The position numbers and the translations under genes are program-made. The notes under the pieces are model-generated. The model had not been told where the DNA came from. It worked only from the letters and a program-made list of their open reading frames with translations, and searched no databases. Below are positions 1-5,853 of a DNA stretch of 8,923 nucleotides, piece after piece. The stretch is from NCBI GenBank assembly GCA_017999135.1, contig JAGOBT010000100.1, positions 1 to 8,923 of the forward strand. The letters run 5' to 3'. Positions within the stretch are counted from its first letter, which is position 1; every line of letters begins with the position of its first letter. The stretch is from Burkholderiaceae bacterium. Its GTDB lineage: Bacteria > Pseudomonadota > Gammaproteobacteria > Burkholderiales > Burkholderiaceae_C.

Positions 1-397
1 GGCGCCAGGCCCGCAGGCCCTGGGTGGCCTCGAAGGCGTCGAAGTCGCGGTCGGCATGCAACAGCGTGTGCCCGGTGTGGATGCAGAACGCCGCCAGCAG
101 CACATCCAGCGCGCTGCGCACGGTGATGCCTGCCGCGCGCAGCTGGCGGTAGTGACGCGCCGCCAGGCGGGCCAACTGCGCGCCGCCGGTGGCTGCCGGC
201 GTGAAGCCGGTCAGCAAGGCTTCGGCCTGCAGATAGTCGCGCTCGTGGCGGAAGCCGCGCAACACCTCGTACAGCACCAGGTCGGGCACGACGATCTCCG
301 CGTCACCATCGGCCAGCAGCCGCCGCAGCGTGGCCCCGGCGGGCGACGGTGCGCCGTTGAAGAAGTCGATCCAGACTCCGGAATCCACGACCAGCAT
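1..397 (-). CDS. vapC: VapC-type PIN-domain ribonuclease toxin (3' end off window)
   Basis: Reading leftwards from an ATG at 397, an open frame continues to the window edge, giving 132 residues without a stop. It begins MLVVDSGVWIDFF, the usual first strand of a PIN domain. The acidic metal-binding set is visible: D5, E44 (in the VLYEVLRG stretch), D98 (in ITVRSALDVLLAAFCI) and D116/D118 (in LLHADRDFD). Family knowledge: VapC toxins are Mg-dependent endoribonucleases that cut tRNA or rRNA and are held inactive by the cognate VapB. VapC proteins are usually 130-140 residues, so only a few residues should be missing beyond the left edge. The start lies 16 bp after the vapB stop and is preceded by a GGGAG ribosome site about 7 bases upstream, which fixes the start and supports co-translation with the antitoxin. 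All catalytic acids are present, so the toxin looks intact. The target RNA cannot be read from the sequence. Confidence 0.87.
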   Translation of the reverse strand, partial: MLVVDSGVWIDFFNGAPSPAGATLRRLLADGDAEIVVPDLVLYEVLRGFRHERDYLQAEALLTGFTPAATGGAQLARLAARHYRQLRAAGITVRSALDVLLAAFCIHTGHTLLHADRDFDAFEATQGLRAWR

Positions 398-413
398 GGC
401 TGCGCTCCCGCGG

Positions 414-644
414 TCAGCGGCGCGGTGCCGGCTCGTGCACGGCCAACGGCGCAGCGTCAGGCGGCGCGGCATCGGCGTCGCCGTCCCAGCGCAGCTTGCC
501 TTCCCAGCGCAGCACCTCGCGGTAGTGCGCCTGGCGGGCGATGGCACGCAGGCCGGCCTCGACCGCCTCCTTCTTGGTCTTGAACGGCCCGGCCTTCATC
601 GCCGCGTCGAGCACGGCGTCATCGATGTCGATGTTGGTGCGCAT
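414..644 (-). CDS. vapB: VapB-type antitoxin
   Basis: This 76-residue protein starts MRTNIDIDDAVLDAAMKAG and continues FKTKKEAVEAGLRAIARQ. That is the short beta-strand plus two-helix layout of the ribbon-helix-helix VapB antitoxins (VapB_antitoxin/PF09957-like). Residues 1 to about 45 would form the DNA-binding dimer. The Trp-containing middle (REVLRWEGKLRWDGD) and the acidic/proline-rich tail are where such antitoxins contact and block VapC. It sits immediately upstream of vapC on the same strand, 16 bp apart, the standard antitoxin-first order. No Shine-Dalgarno sequence is visible before the ATG at 644. A -10-like TTTAAT lies about 8 bases upstream, so the message may be leaderless or nearly so. 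A perfect inverted repeat overlaps the start region (separate entry), consistent with autorepression by the VapBC complex. The gene lies only 39 bp behind mccB. Confidence 0.88.
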   Translation of the reverse strand: MRTNIDIDDAVLDAAMKAGPFKTKKEAVEAGLRAIARQAHYREVLRWEGKLRWDGDADAAPPDAAPLAVHEPAPRR

Positions 645-678
645 GATGTGTATTAAAGTTGATAAACAAACACATCAT
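643..678 (-). promoter_or_regulatory. Probable vapBC operator/promoter (9-bp inverted repeat)
   Basis: ATGATGTGT at 643-651 and ACACATCAT at 670-678 are exact reverse complements separated by an 18-bp AT-rich spacer. The left arm overlaps the vapB start codon (642-644). Read in the vapB direction, the spacer holds TTTAAT (657-652), a 5/6 match to a sigma70 -10 box, and TATGAT (679-674) is a second possible -10. No convincing -35 box is visible for either. VapB ribbon-helix-helix dimers are known to bind inverted repeats over their own promoter, so the position fits an autoregulatory operator. The arms are seen directly; the operator role is inferred. Confidence 0.5.
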
Positions 679-683
679 ACCCA

Positions 684-2318
684 TCACATGCGGAACACGC
701 CGAACCGCGTCTCCGGGATCGGCGCGTTCAGGCTGGCACTCAGGCCCAGGGCCAGCACGCGCCGGGTGTCGGCGGGGTCGATCACGCCGTCGTCCCACAG
801 CCGGGCGCTGGCGAAGTACGGATGGCCCTGCTCTTCGTACTGCTTGAGGATCGGCGCCTTGAAGGCGGCTTCCTCGTCGGCGCTCCACTGGCCGCCGCGG
901 CCCTCGATGCCGTCGCGCTTGACGGTGGCCAGCACGCTGGCGGCCTGCTCGCCGCCCATCACGCTGATGCGCGCGTTCGGCCACATCCACAGGAAGCGCG
1001 GGCTGTAGGCGCGGCCGCACATGCCGTAGTTGCCGGCGCCGAAGCTGCCGCCGATGATGACGGTGAACTTGGGCACCTGGGCGCAGGCCACCGCCGTCAC
1101 CATCTTGGCGCCGGCGCGGGCGATGCCTTCGTTCTCGTACTTGCGGCCCACCATGAAGCCGGTGATGTTCTGCAGGAACACCAGCGGGATCCTGCGCTGG
1201 CAGCACAGCTCGATGAAGTGCGCGCCCTTGTTGGCACTGTCGGCGAACAGGATGCCGTTGTTGGCCACGATGCCCACCGGCATGCCCTCGATGTGGGCGA
1301 AGCCGCACACCAGCGTGCTGCCGTAGCGGGCCTTGAACTCGTCGAAGTGGCTGTCGTCCACCACGCGGGCGATGACCTCGCGCACGTCGAAGGGCTTGCG
1401 GGTGTCGGTGGGGATCACGCCGTGCAGTTCGGCCGCCGGGTACTTGGGCGGGCGCGGCGGCTGCAGCAGCAGCGGCTGCGGCTTGCGGCGGTTCAGTCGG
1501 CCCACGGCCTGGCGCGCCAGCGCCAGCGCATGCAGATCGTTCTCGGCCAGGTGGTCGGCCACGCCGGAGAGCCGCGTATGCACGTCGCCCCCGCCCAGGT
1601 CTTCGGCGCTGACCACCTCGCCGGTGGCGGCCTTCACCAGCGGCGGGCCGCCCAGGAAGATGGTGCCCTGGTTGCGCACGATGATGGTCTCGTCGCTCAT
1701 CGCCGGCACATAGGCGCCGCCCGCCGTGCAACTGCCCATCACCACCGCGATCTGCGGGATGCCCTGGCCGCTCATATTGGCCTGGTTGAAGAAGATGCGG
1801 CCGAAGTGGTCGCGGTCGGGGAAGACCTCGTCCTGGTTGGGCAGGTTGGCGCCGCCGCTGTCGACCAGATAGATGCAGGGCAGGTGGTTCTGCGCCGCGA
1901 TCTCCTGCGCACGCAGGTGCTTCTTGACGGTGAGCGGGTAGTAGGTGCCGCCCTTGACGGTGGCGTCGTTGCAGACGATCAGGCAATCGACCCCGGCCAC
2001 GCGGCCAATGCCCGCGATCATGCCGGCGCAGGGCGCGGCGTCCACCGTGGCGCCGCTGCGGTCTTTCTCGGGGTACAGGCCCAGCGCCGCCAGCGGGGCG
2101 ATCTCGAGGAACGGCGTGTCGGGGTCGAGCAGGCGTTCCACCCGCTCGCGCGGCAGCAGCTTGCCGCGCGACAGATGCTTGGCACGGGCGTCGGCGCCGC
2201 CGCCTTCGGCAATCTTCGCCAGCCGGGTGTTCAGGTCGTCGACCAGCGCCTGCATGGCCGCGGCATGGGCACGGAAGGCCTCGGAACGGGGGTTGAGCTT
2301 GCTCTGCAGCTGGGCCAT
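684..2318 (-). CDS. mccB: 3-methylcrotonyl-CoA carboxylase, carboxyltransferase (beta) subunit
   Basis: The 544-residue protein matches the carboxyltransferase subunit of 3-methylcrotonyl-CoA carboxylase (family about 535 residues). Partnered with the biotinylated alpha subunit (MccA/LiuD), it moves carboxyl from biotin to 3-methylcrotonyl-CoA, giving 3-methylglutaconyl-CoA in cytosolic leucine degradation. The N-terminal crotonase-like half carries [18 protein letters not shown] (from residue 124), [18 protein letters not shown] (151-168) and [13 protein letters not shown] (198-210). The C-terminal half carries [17 protein letters not shown] and [11 protein letters not shown], then [20 protein letters not shown] (423-442) and [17 protein letters not shown] (444-460). 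These are the oxyanion-hole and acyl-CoA regions characteristic of MccB, rather than propionyl- or acetyl-CoA carboxylases. The start is set by GGAGA six bases before the ATG. The promoter has a LiuR-like palindrome (separate entry). No other liu gene is visible: vapBC lies 39 bp downstream and ompW is divergent upstream, so the partner mccA is off-window. Geranyl-CoA carboxylase beta is the nearest alternative. Confidence 0.95.
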   Translation of the reverse strand: MAQLQSKLNPRSEAFRAHAAAMQALVDDLNTRLAKIAEGGGADARAKHLSRGKLLPRERVERLLDPDTPFLEIAPLAALGLYPEKDRSGATVDAAPCAGMIAGIGRVAGVDCLIVCNDATVKGGTYYPLTVKKHLRAQEIAAQNHLPCIYLVDSGGANLPNQDEVFPDRDHFGRIFFNQANMSGQGIPQIAVVMGSCTAGGAYVPAMSDETIIVRNQGTIFLGGPPLVKAATGEVVSAEDLGGGDVHTRLSGVADHLAENDLHALALARQAVGRLNRRKPQPLLLQPPRPPKYPAAELHGVIPTDTRKPFDVREVIARVVDDSHFDEFKARYGSTLVCGFAHIEGMPVGIVANNGILFADSANKGAHFIELCCQRRIPLVFLQNITGFMVGRKYENEGIARAGAKMVTAVACAQVPKFTVIIGGSFGAGNYGMCGRAYSPRFLWMWPNARISVMGGEQAASVLATVKRDGIEGRGGQWSADEEAAFKAPILKQYEEQGHPYFASARLWDDGVIDPADTRRVLALGLSASLNAPIPETRFGVFRM

Positions 2319-2389
2319 GCGGTCTCCGCCAGGGTCTGGGTCTTGTGGATGCGAGCCAGCAGCTTAAACCGCAGGCGTAAGGCGGCCCG

Positions 2390-2420
2390 GATTATTGATT
2401 GACGTTTACGTCAACGTCAA
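2390..2420 (-). promoter_or_regulatory. mccB promoter with LiuR-like (MerR-family) operator
   Basis: In the mccB direction a -35-like TTGACG (2420-2415) and a -10-like ATAATC (2395-2390) are separated by 19 bp, the over-long spacing typical of MerR-activated promoters. The spacer is filled by a palindrome at 2399-2414 reading TTGACGTTTACGTCAA on the plus strand: perfect 7-bp arms TTGACGT and ACGTCAA around a TT centre. LiuR is the MerR-family regulator of branched-chain amino acid degradation in many proteobacteria and uses ACGT-containing palindromes of this type. The sequence and geometry are seen directly; assignment to LiuR is inferred from the mccB target, and liuR itself is not in the window. 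The mccB leader would be about 65-70 bases. Confidence 0.6.
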
Positions 2421-2516
2421 CCAAGGCCTGCCTGGCCTGGGTTGTGGCGGCGGCGCATCAGCACGGCCTGCGCTGCATCAAACCGGCCGAAGACTGCGGG
2501 TTTTCCCGCGATGGAG

Positions 2517-2558
2517 TTGATCCGCACCAATGGGCTGCACCGATCGTCCGCATGCAAT
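2517..2558 (+). promoter_or_regulatory. Candidate FNR/Anr box and class II promoter for ompW
   Basis: TTGAT-CCGC-ACCAA at 2517-2530 matches nine of the ten fixed bases of the FNR consensus TTGAT-N4-ATCAA. With the box centred at 2523.5, a class II arrangement (-41.5) predicts a -10 hexamer at 2553-2558. The bases there are TGCAAT, a 4/6 match to TATAAT. Transcription would then start near 2565, leaving about 52 bases before the TTG start of ompW. E. coli ompW is known to respond to FNR, which makes the site plausible, but one site in GC-rich DNA could arise by chance. If real, it places the ATGs at 2530 and 2557 upstream of the transcript. Confidence 0.4.
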
Positions 2559-2616
2559 GGCGGCACGGCGCGCCCACAGTGAGACGCGCCGGCTGTTTCT
2601 GACCACGGAAAAGACC

Positions 2617-3240
2617 TTGAACAACACCACCCTGATCGCCCTTGCTGCTGCTGCCACGTTGGGCGCGGCCTTGCCCGCCACCGCGCAGGACACCGGCAAC
2701 TGGATCGTGCGTGCCCGCGCCGTCCATCTGGACTCTGCCAACAAGGACAGCACCGCTCTGGGCCTGTCGATCAACAACAAGTGGATCCCGGAAGTCGACA
2801 TCACCTACTTCCTGAGCCCCAACCTGGCGGCCGAGCTGATCCTGACCTACCCGCAGAAGCAGACGGTGCATTCCAGCGTGCTGAACGCCGACGCCGGCAC
2901 CTTCAAGCACCTGCCGCCCACGCTGACGCTGCAGTACCACGTGACGGGCCTCGGCAGCTTCCGGCCCTATGTGGGCGCGGGCGTGAACTTCACCAACCTC
3001 TCGTCGGTGCACCTGGACGCCGCCAGCGCTGCGCTGGGCGCGTCGGTCAACCTCAAGCGCAACAGCTATGGCCTGGCGCTGCAGGCCGGCGTGGACGTGC
3101 CGCTGGGCGGCGGCTGGCTGCTGAACGCCGACGTCAAGAAGGTGCAGATCGGCACCAAGGTGCTGGCCAACGGCACCAGCGTGGGCAAGTTCAAGGTCGA
3201 CCCGCTGCTGATCGGCATCGGCATCGGCAAAAGGTTCTGA
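2617..3240 (+). CDS. ompW: OmpW-family outer-membrane beta-barrel protein
   Basis: This is an eight-stranded outer-membrane barrel of the OmpW family, a small channel/porin for hydrophobic compounds in Gram-negatives. Read from TTG at 2617 it has 207 residues: a hydrophobic signal segment (LIALAAAATLGAALPATA, probable cleavage ATA/QD near residue 23), then GNWIVRARAVHLD as first strand. Amphipathic strands follow, including NNKWIPEVDITYFLSPNLAA, the conserved LPPTLTLQYHV and FRPYVGAGVNFTNLS, and VDPLLIGIGIGKRF ending in the terminal Phe that acts as the barrel-assembly signal. The start is uncertain. The TTG has GGAAAAG 3-9 bases upstream and gives a normal-length signal peptide, but its n-region lacks Lys/Arg. 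In-frame ATGs at 2530 and 2557 would add 29 or 20 Arg-rich residues, and the first lies inside the candidate FNR box. The gene is divergent from mccB and convergent with the cyclo-ligase gene 16 bp beyond its stop. Confidence 0.87.
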   Translation: MNNTTLIALAAAATLGAALPATAQDTGNWIVRARAVHLDSANKDSTALGLSINNKWIPEVDITYFLSPNLAAELILTYPQKQTVHSSVLNADAGTFKHLPPTLTLQYHVTGLGSFRPYVGAGVNFTNLSSVHLDAASAALGASVNLKRNSYGLALQAGVDVPLGGGWLLNADVKKVQIGTKVLANGTSVGKFKVDPLLIGIGIGKRF

Positions 3241-3256
3241 GCCTGCGCTGACGCGG

Positions 3257-3853
3257 TCAGGCCGGCTTCTGCCACTGCACGCCGTCTTCGGTGAGGATGG
3301 CGTCCAGCGGCACGTCGTGCGGCTCGGGTTCCAGCCACGGCACCAGGCCGTGGGCGTAGCCCACACCCACGGTGTAGGGCCGCGGGGTCAGCGCCGCCAG
3401 CGTGCGGTCGTAGAAACCCCCGCCATAGCCCAGGCGGTAGCCGCCAGGGCCGAAGCCCACGCAGGGCACCAACAGCATCTCGGGCTCGAACTCCTGCGTC
3501 CCCTTGGGCTTGGGAATGCCGTAGGCATCTTCTTCCATCGGGCAGCCCGGGTACCAGACATGGAAGCGCAGCTGCTTGGTGTCGCGGTCGATCACCGGCA
3601 GGCCGATGTTGCGGAAGTGCTCGCCCTCGGTCCAGCGGTACAGCGCCGGCAGCGCGTCGAACTCACCCTTGATCGGCCAGTAGGCGCCGATGGAGCTTTC
3701 GCCGCGCGTCAGCAGAAACACGCGCAGCACCTCCTGCAGGTGCACTGAACGCTGGTGACGGTCGACCATCGCCTGCCGCTCGGCCTGCAACTGCCGGCGC
3801 AGCACCTTCTTGTCGCGCGAGGGTTCGAAGCTGAAGCGGTAGGTGGAAGTCAT
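3257..3853 (-). CDS. ygfA: 5-formyltetrahydrofolate cyclo-ligase
   Basis: The enzyme (EC 6.3.3.2) uses ATP to convert 5-formyl-tetrahydrofolate to 5,10-methenyl-tetrahydrofolate in cytosolic one-carbon metabolism, salvaging the 5-formyl form. The 198-residue product has the family's full length. Near the N-terminus, SRDKKVLRRQLQAERQAM (12-29) gives the basic helix that binds ATP phosphate. IGAYWPIKGEFDALP follows, then YGIPKP (111-116) and the signature GFGPGGYRLGYGGGFYDR (133-150), the nucleotide/Mg loop. HDVPLDAILTEDG is the usual C-terminal end. An open frame extends upstream to 4477 in phase, but family similarity begins at this ATG, and upstream residues are low-complexity antisense to other genes. 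No Shine-Dalgarno sequence is clear before the start; a -10-like GACAAT lies 3864-3859, so the leader may be very short. In many proteobacteria this gene follows ssrS (6S RNA); I see no evidence of that here, since the divergent gap is only 69 bp. Confidence 0.94.
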   Translation of the reverse strand: MTSTYRFSFEPSRDKKVLRRQLQAERQAMVDRHQRSVHLQEVLRVFLLTRGESSIGAYWPIKGEFDALPALYRWTEGEHFRNIGLPVIDRDTKQLRFHVWYPGCPMEEDAYGIPKPKGTQEFEPEMLLVPCVGFGPGGYRLGYGGGFYDRTLAALTPRPYTVGVGYAHGLVPWLEPEPHDVPLDAILTEDGVQWQKPA

Positions 3854-3886
3854 GCCCGATTGTCGGCCAGCCACCCTGGCTGCGGA

Positions 3887-3915
3887 TGGACTGCCGCGCT
3901 GGCCCACCCTAGACT
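3887..3915 (+). promoter_or_regulatory. Candidate sigma70 promoter for the TfoX-domain gene
   Basis: TGGACT (3887-3892, 4/6 to TTGACA) and TAGACT (3910-3915, 4/6 to TATAAT) are separated by exactly 17 bp. The predicted start of transcription falls at about 3922-3923, on or next to the ATG at 3923. The gene also has no Shine-Dalgarno sequence, so the pair would give a leaderless message. The match quality is moderate and the call is inference. Confidence 0.3.
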
Positions 3916-3922
3916 GCTGGAC

Positions 3923-4375
3923 ATGGTTGCCAAGTCTTCCGCAGCGTCCGGGTTGCAGGCCCATGCGCTGGAACTGCTGGCGCCGCTGGGGCCCGCACGC
4001 GCGCGGCGCATGTTCGGCGGTGCCGGCATCTACCTGGATGCGCACTTCGTCGCACTCATCGCCGACGATGCGCTCTACCTGCGGGCCGACCCGGTGGCGC
4101 AACCCGCCTTCCAGGCCGCCGGCAGCCAGCCGTTCTGCTACAGCACCAAGGACGGCCGGCGCACGGTGATGGCCTACTGGAGCGCGCCCGAGGCCGCCAT
4201 GGAATCGCCCGCAGAGATGCGCCCCTGGGCCTTGTTGGCCCTGGAATCCGCGCTGCGCGCCGCCGCGGCCAAGCGCACGGCCACGGCCCGCAAGGCCCAG
4301 GCCAGCGTGCGCCAGGCCAGGCCGGCGCCGGCCGGCCGTGCAGGCACCGGCAAGGGCTGCAAGGCCGGCGCCTGA
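3923..4375 (+). CDS. TfoX N-terminal-domain protein
   Basis: This is a 150-residue protein with a TfoX_N domain (PF04993 type) at about residues 12-112. Recognisable parts are LELLAPLGPARARRMFGGAG (17-36, with the hallmark RMFGG), IYLDAHFVALIADDALYLRA (37-56) and an aromatic stretch FCYSTKDGRRTVMAYWSAPE (71-90). The remaining 38 residues form an Ala/Arg/Lys/Gly-rich tail that is probably disordered. In gamma-proteobacteria TfoX/Sxy regulates competence genes, but that protein also has a C-terminal domain. Short N-domain-only proteins like this are common in Burkholderiales and their function is not established, so no competence role should be assumed. The ATG at 3923 is chosen because domain similarity begins just after it; an upstream in-frame ATG at 3755 lies antisense within the cyclo-ligase gene. 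The 3' third overlaps the DUF2917 gene on the other strand by 202 bp. Confidence 0.82.
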   Translation: MVAKSSAASGLQAHALELLAPLGPARARRMFGGAGIYLDAHFVALIADDALYLRADPVAQPAFQAAGSQPFCYSTKDGRRTVMAYWSAPEAAMESPAEMRPWALLALESALRAAAAKRTATARKAQASVRQARPAPAGRAGTGKGCKAGA

Positions 4376-4668
4376 TCGGCCCGCCAGGCCGCGGGCCCGG
4401 CCCCACCCGCCTGCCAGCGCAGGCGCACCGCCTGGCCGGCCCGCCACGGCTCGGCCACCAGGCGCTGGCCACGGCACAGGGCCATGGCGTCGCCGGCGGC
4501 CAGCACATGGTCGGCCGCATCCCCGTTGCGGGTGATCCAGGCCTGGCCCGCATCCACCTGCAGCCAGCCGGTCTGGCGGGCCTGCAGGGGCAGCACGGCA
4601 TCGATGCGCAGCTGGCGGTCATGGGCACCCAGCACCTGCAGGGCGCTGGCGGGGAGCAGACGGGTCAT
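4174..4668 (-). CDS. DUF2917-domain protein
   Basis: An ATG at 4668, with GGAGA seven bases upstream, opens a 164-residue frame. Residues about 34-84 (GWLQVDAGQAWITRNGDAAD, then HVLAAGDAMALCRGQRLVAE) fit DUF2917, a small cupin-like fold seen in Burkholderiales: a 'V.AG.aWITR.GD..DHVL.AGD' strand series. No catalytic residues or function are known to me. The rest, about residue 85 on, is Ala/Arg/Pro-rich and ends GRISAGDSMAASGALQ. From residue 98 onward the gene is antisense to the TfoX-domain gene. The domain itself lies outside the overlap, so the gene is well supported but its C-terminal third is less certain. It is transcribed divergently from the LysR gene (111-bp gap), the usual geometry of a regulator and its target. 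A -10-like GATGAT (4721-4716) with TTGGAC (4745-4740) 18 bp before it is a weak promoter candidate. Confidence 0.65.
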   Translation of the reverse strand: MTRLLPASALQVLGAHDRQLRIDAVLPLQARQTGWLQVDAGQAWITRNGDAADHVLAAGDAMALCRGQRLVAEPWRAGQAVRLRWQAGGAGPAAWRADQAPALQPLPVPARPAGAGLAWRTLAWALRAVAVRLAAAARSADSRANKAQGRISAGDSMAASGALQ

Positions 4669-4742
4669 GGCAAATCTCCGGTCGGCGAGGCGCAAACCTC
4701 AGGATCAAGACCCCGATCATCGGCACGGCACAGTGCGTGGTC

Positions 4743-4766
4743 CAATGCCGAATTCCCGCCGCATTG
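4743..4766. promoter_or_regulatory. Candidate LysR operator dyad in the divergent gap
   Basis: CAATGC (4743-4748) and GCATTG (4761-4766) form a perfect 6-bp inverted repeat around a 12-bp centre. It lies 13 bp before the LysR start codon and overlaps the proposed -35 of the divergent DUF2917 gene. LysR-type regulators commonly bind dyads in the gap between their own gene and a divergent target. This one does not fit the strict T-N11-A pattern, so the call is tentative. Confidence 0.3.
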
Positions 4767-4779
4767 ATGAGCCCGAGGC

Positions 4780-5772
4780 ATGAATCCAATCCACCGGCGC
4801 CCGCTCTCCCTGGACGGGCTGCGCGCCTTCGAAGCGGTGGCGCGGCGGCTGTCGTTCAGCGCCGCGGCCGACGAACTGCACCTCACCCAGTCGGCCATCA
4901 GCCGCCAGATCAAGGCCCTGGAGACCGAGCTGGGCGCGGCGCTGTTCAACCGCGGCACGCGCAAGGTCGAGCTGACCGCCGCTGGCGTGCTGCTGCGCCA
5001 GGCCGTGCTGCCGGCGCTGGACGGCATCGACCGCAGCGTGCGGCAGATCCGCGTGGCCCAGGGCCGGCGGGCGGTGAGCGTGACCACCTTCGCCAGCTTC
5101 GCCACGCTGTGGCTGCTGCCGCGGCTGGCCGGCTTTCAGCAGCAGCACCCGGACATCGACATCCGCATCTCGGCCACCGATGTGCGCGTCGACATGGACG
5201 ACCCCGAGGTGGACGTGGCGCTGCGCTATGACGCGGCCAGCGCCGTGCCGCCCGAGGCCGAGCGCATGTTCGGCGAGCTGCTGACACCCGCCGCCAGCCC
5301 CTGGCTGGTGCAGCAGGCCCTGCATGGCCAGGTGCCGCCGCTGCGCACGGCGGCCGACCTGGCCGGCCATGCGCTGCTGGAAGAAGACGACCACCACCCC
5401 AGTGCCGCCAACCTGAGCTGGCAGCGCTGGCTGGCACTGCAGGGCCTGGCCGGCCTGACGCCCAAGCGCTGGATCTACCTGAACTACACCCACCAGCAAG
5501 TGCAGGGTGCGCTGGCCGGCCAGGGCGTGGCGCTGGCGCGCATGGCCCTGGTGCATGACCAGATCGCCCGCGGCGAGCTGGTGGAACCCTTCGGCGCTGC
5601 CGGGCGGGTGGCGGCGCCGTCCTCGTACTGGATGATTCCGCTGCCCGGCGCGCGCCTGCGGCCCGAGCTGCGCGCCTTCATCGCCTGGGTGCGCGGCGAA
5701 GCGGCGGCCACGCGCAGCGCGCTGGGCGATGCGCCGTCGGCCGCTGCCACCAGCGATGCGTCAGGCGCATGA
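4780..5772 (+). CDS. LysR-family transcriptional regulator (GcvA-like)
   Basis: The 330-residue product is a LysR-type regulator of the GcvA-like branch. The winged helix-turn-helix spans about residues 9-68: PLSLDGLRAFEAVARRLSFS, then AAADELHLTQSAISRQIKAL, then ALFNRGTRKVELTAAG. A linker helix follows, then the periplasmic-binding-like effector domain from about residue 97 to 305 (VTTFASFATLWLLPRLAGFQ, then PDIDIRISATD and DDPEVDVALRYD, typical of GcvA relatives). The last 25 residues are an Ala/Ser-rich tail beyond the usual family length of about 300. The effector cannot be deduced; GcvA-like sequences mostly regulate things other than glycine cleavage. The start is the ATG that precedes the DNA-binding domain by nine residues. 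GAGG lies only one base before it, so the ribosome site is poor. The divergent DUF2917 gene and the following glutathione S-transferase gene (81 bp downstream, same strand) are the obvious candidate targets. Confidence 0.95.
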   Translation: MNPIHRRPLSLDGLRAFEAVARRLSFSAAADELHLTQSAISRQIKALETELGAALFNRGTRKVELTAAGVLLRQAVLPALDGIDRSVRQIRVAQGRRAVSVTTFASFATLWLLPRLAGFQQQHPDIDIRISATDVRVDMDDPEVDVALRYDAASAVPPEAERMFGELLTPAASPWLVQQALHGQVPPLRTAADLAGHALLEEDDHHPSAANLSWQRWLALQGLAGLTPKRWIYLNYTHQQVQGALAGQGVALARMALVHDQIARGELVEPFGAAGRVAAPSSYWMIPLPGARLRPELRAFIAWVRGEAAATRSALGDAPSAAATSDASGA

Positions 5773-5853
5773 CTGTGATGCCAAACCAGCACCCCACGCA
5801 GCACCCGGCCGGCCTAGCATCCGGGGCCATCTGACATCCCCCACGGAGCTTTC

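Noticed and set aside
619..1986. Long minus-strand open frame overlapping mccB in another phase (455 codons)
   Set aside because: It is rich in Arg/Pro/Gly with no domain similarity, and lies wholly within the strongly conserved mccB frame plus vapB. It is a shadow frame due to high GC.
822..2402. 526-codon plus-strand open frame antisense to mccB
   Set aside because: Its length reflects the scarcity of stops opposite a GC-rich gene. The product is His/Ala/Val/Arg-rich with no recognisable domain.
2496..2509. Hairpin GCGGG-TTTT-CCCGC in the mccB-ompW gap
   Set aside because: It is a short 5-bp stem with no T run after it. It may be a chance palindrome and no regulator is suggested.
3248..3260. 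Hairpin CTGAC-GCG-GTCAG between convergent ompW and cyclo-ligase genes as a terminator
   Set aside because: The stem is only 5 bp with no T tract on either strand. It is placed as a terminator would be, but is too weak to call.
2458..3366. 302-codon minus-strand frame antisense to ompW
   Set aside because: There is no domain similarity, and ompW on the other strand has a signal segment and barrel strands.
4319..4372. Repeated AGGCCGGCGCC (4319-4329 and 4362-4372) and a 14-bp GGCC-type palindrome at 4320-4333
   Set aside because: These lie within the low-complexity Ala/Arg/Gly coding tail and are expected from base composition. They are not a mobile-element or uptake signal I can support.
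3854..4477. Upstream in-frame extension of the cyclo-ligase gene
   Set aside because: The extra residues are low-complexity Gly/Arg/Ala and antisense to the TfoX-domain gene. Family similarity begins after the ATG at 3853.
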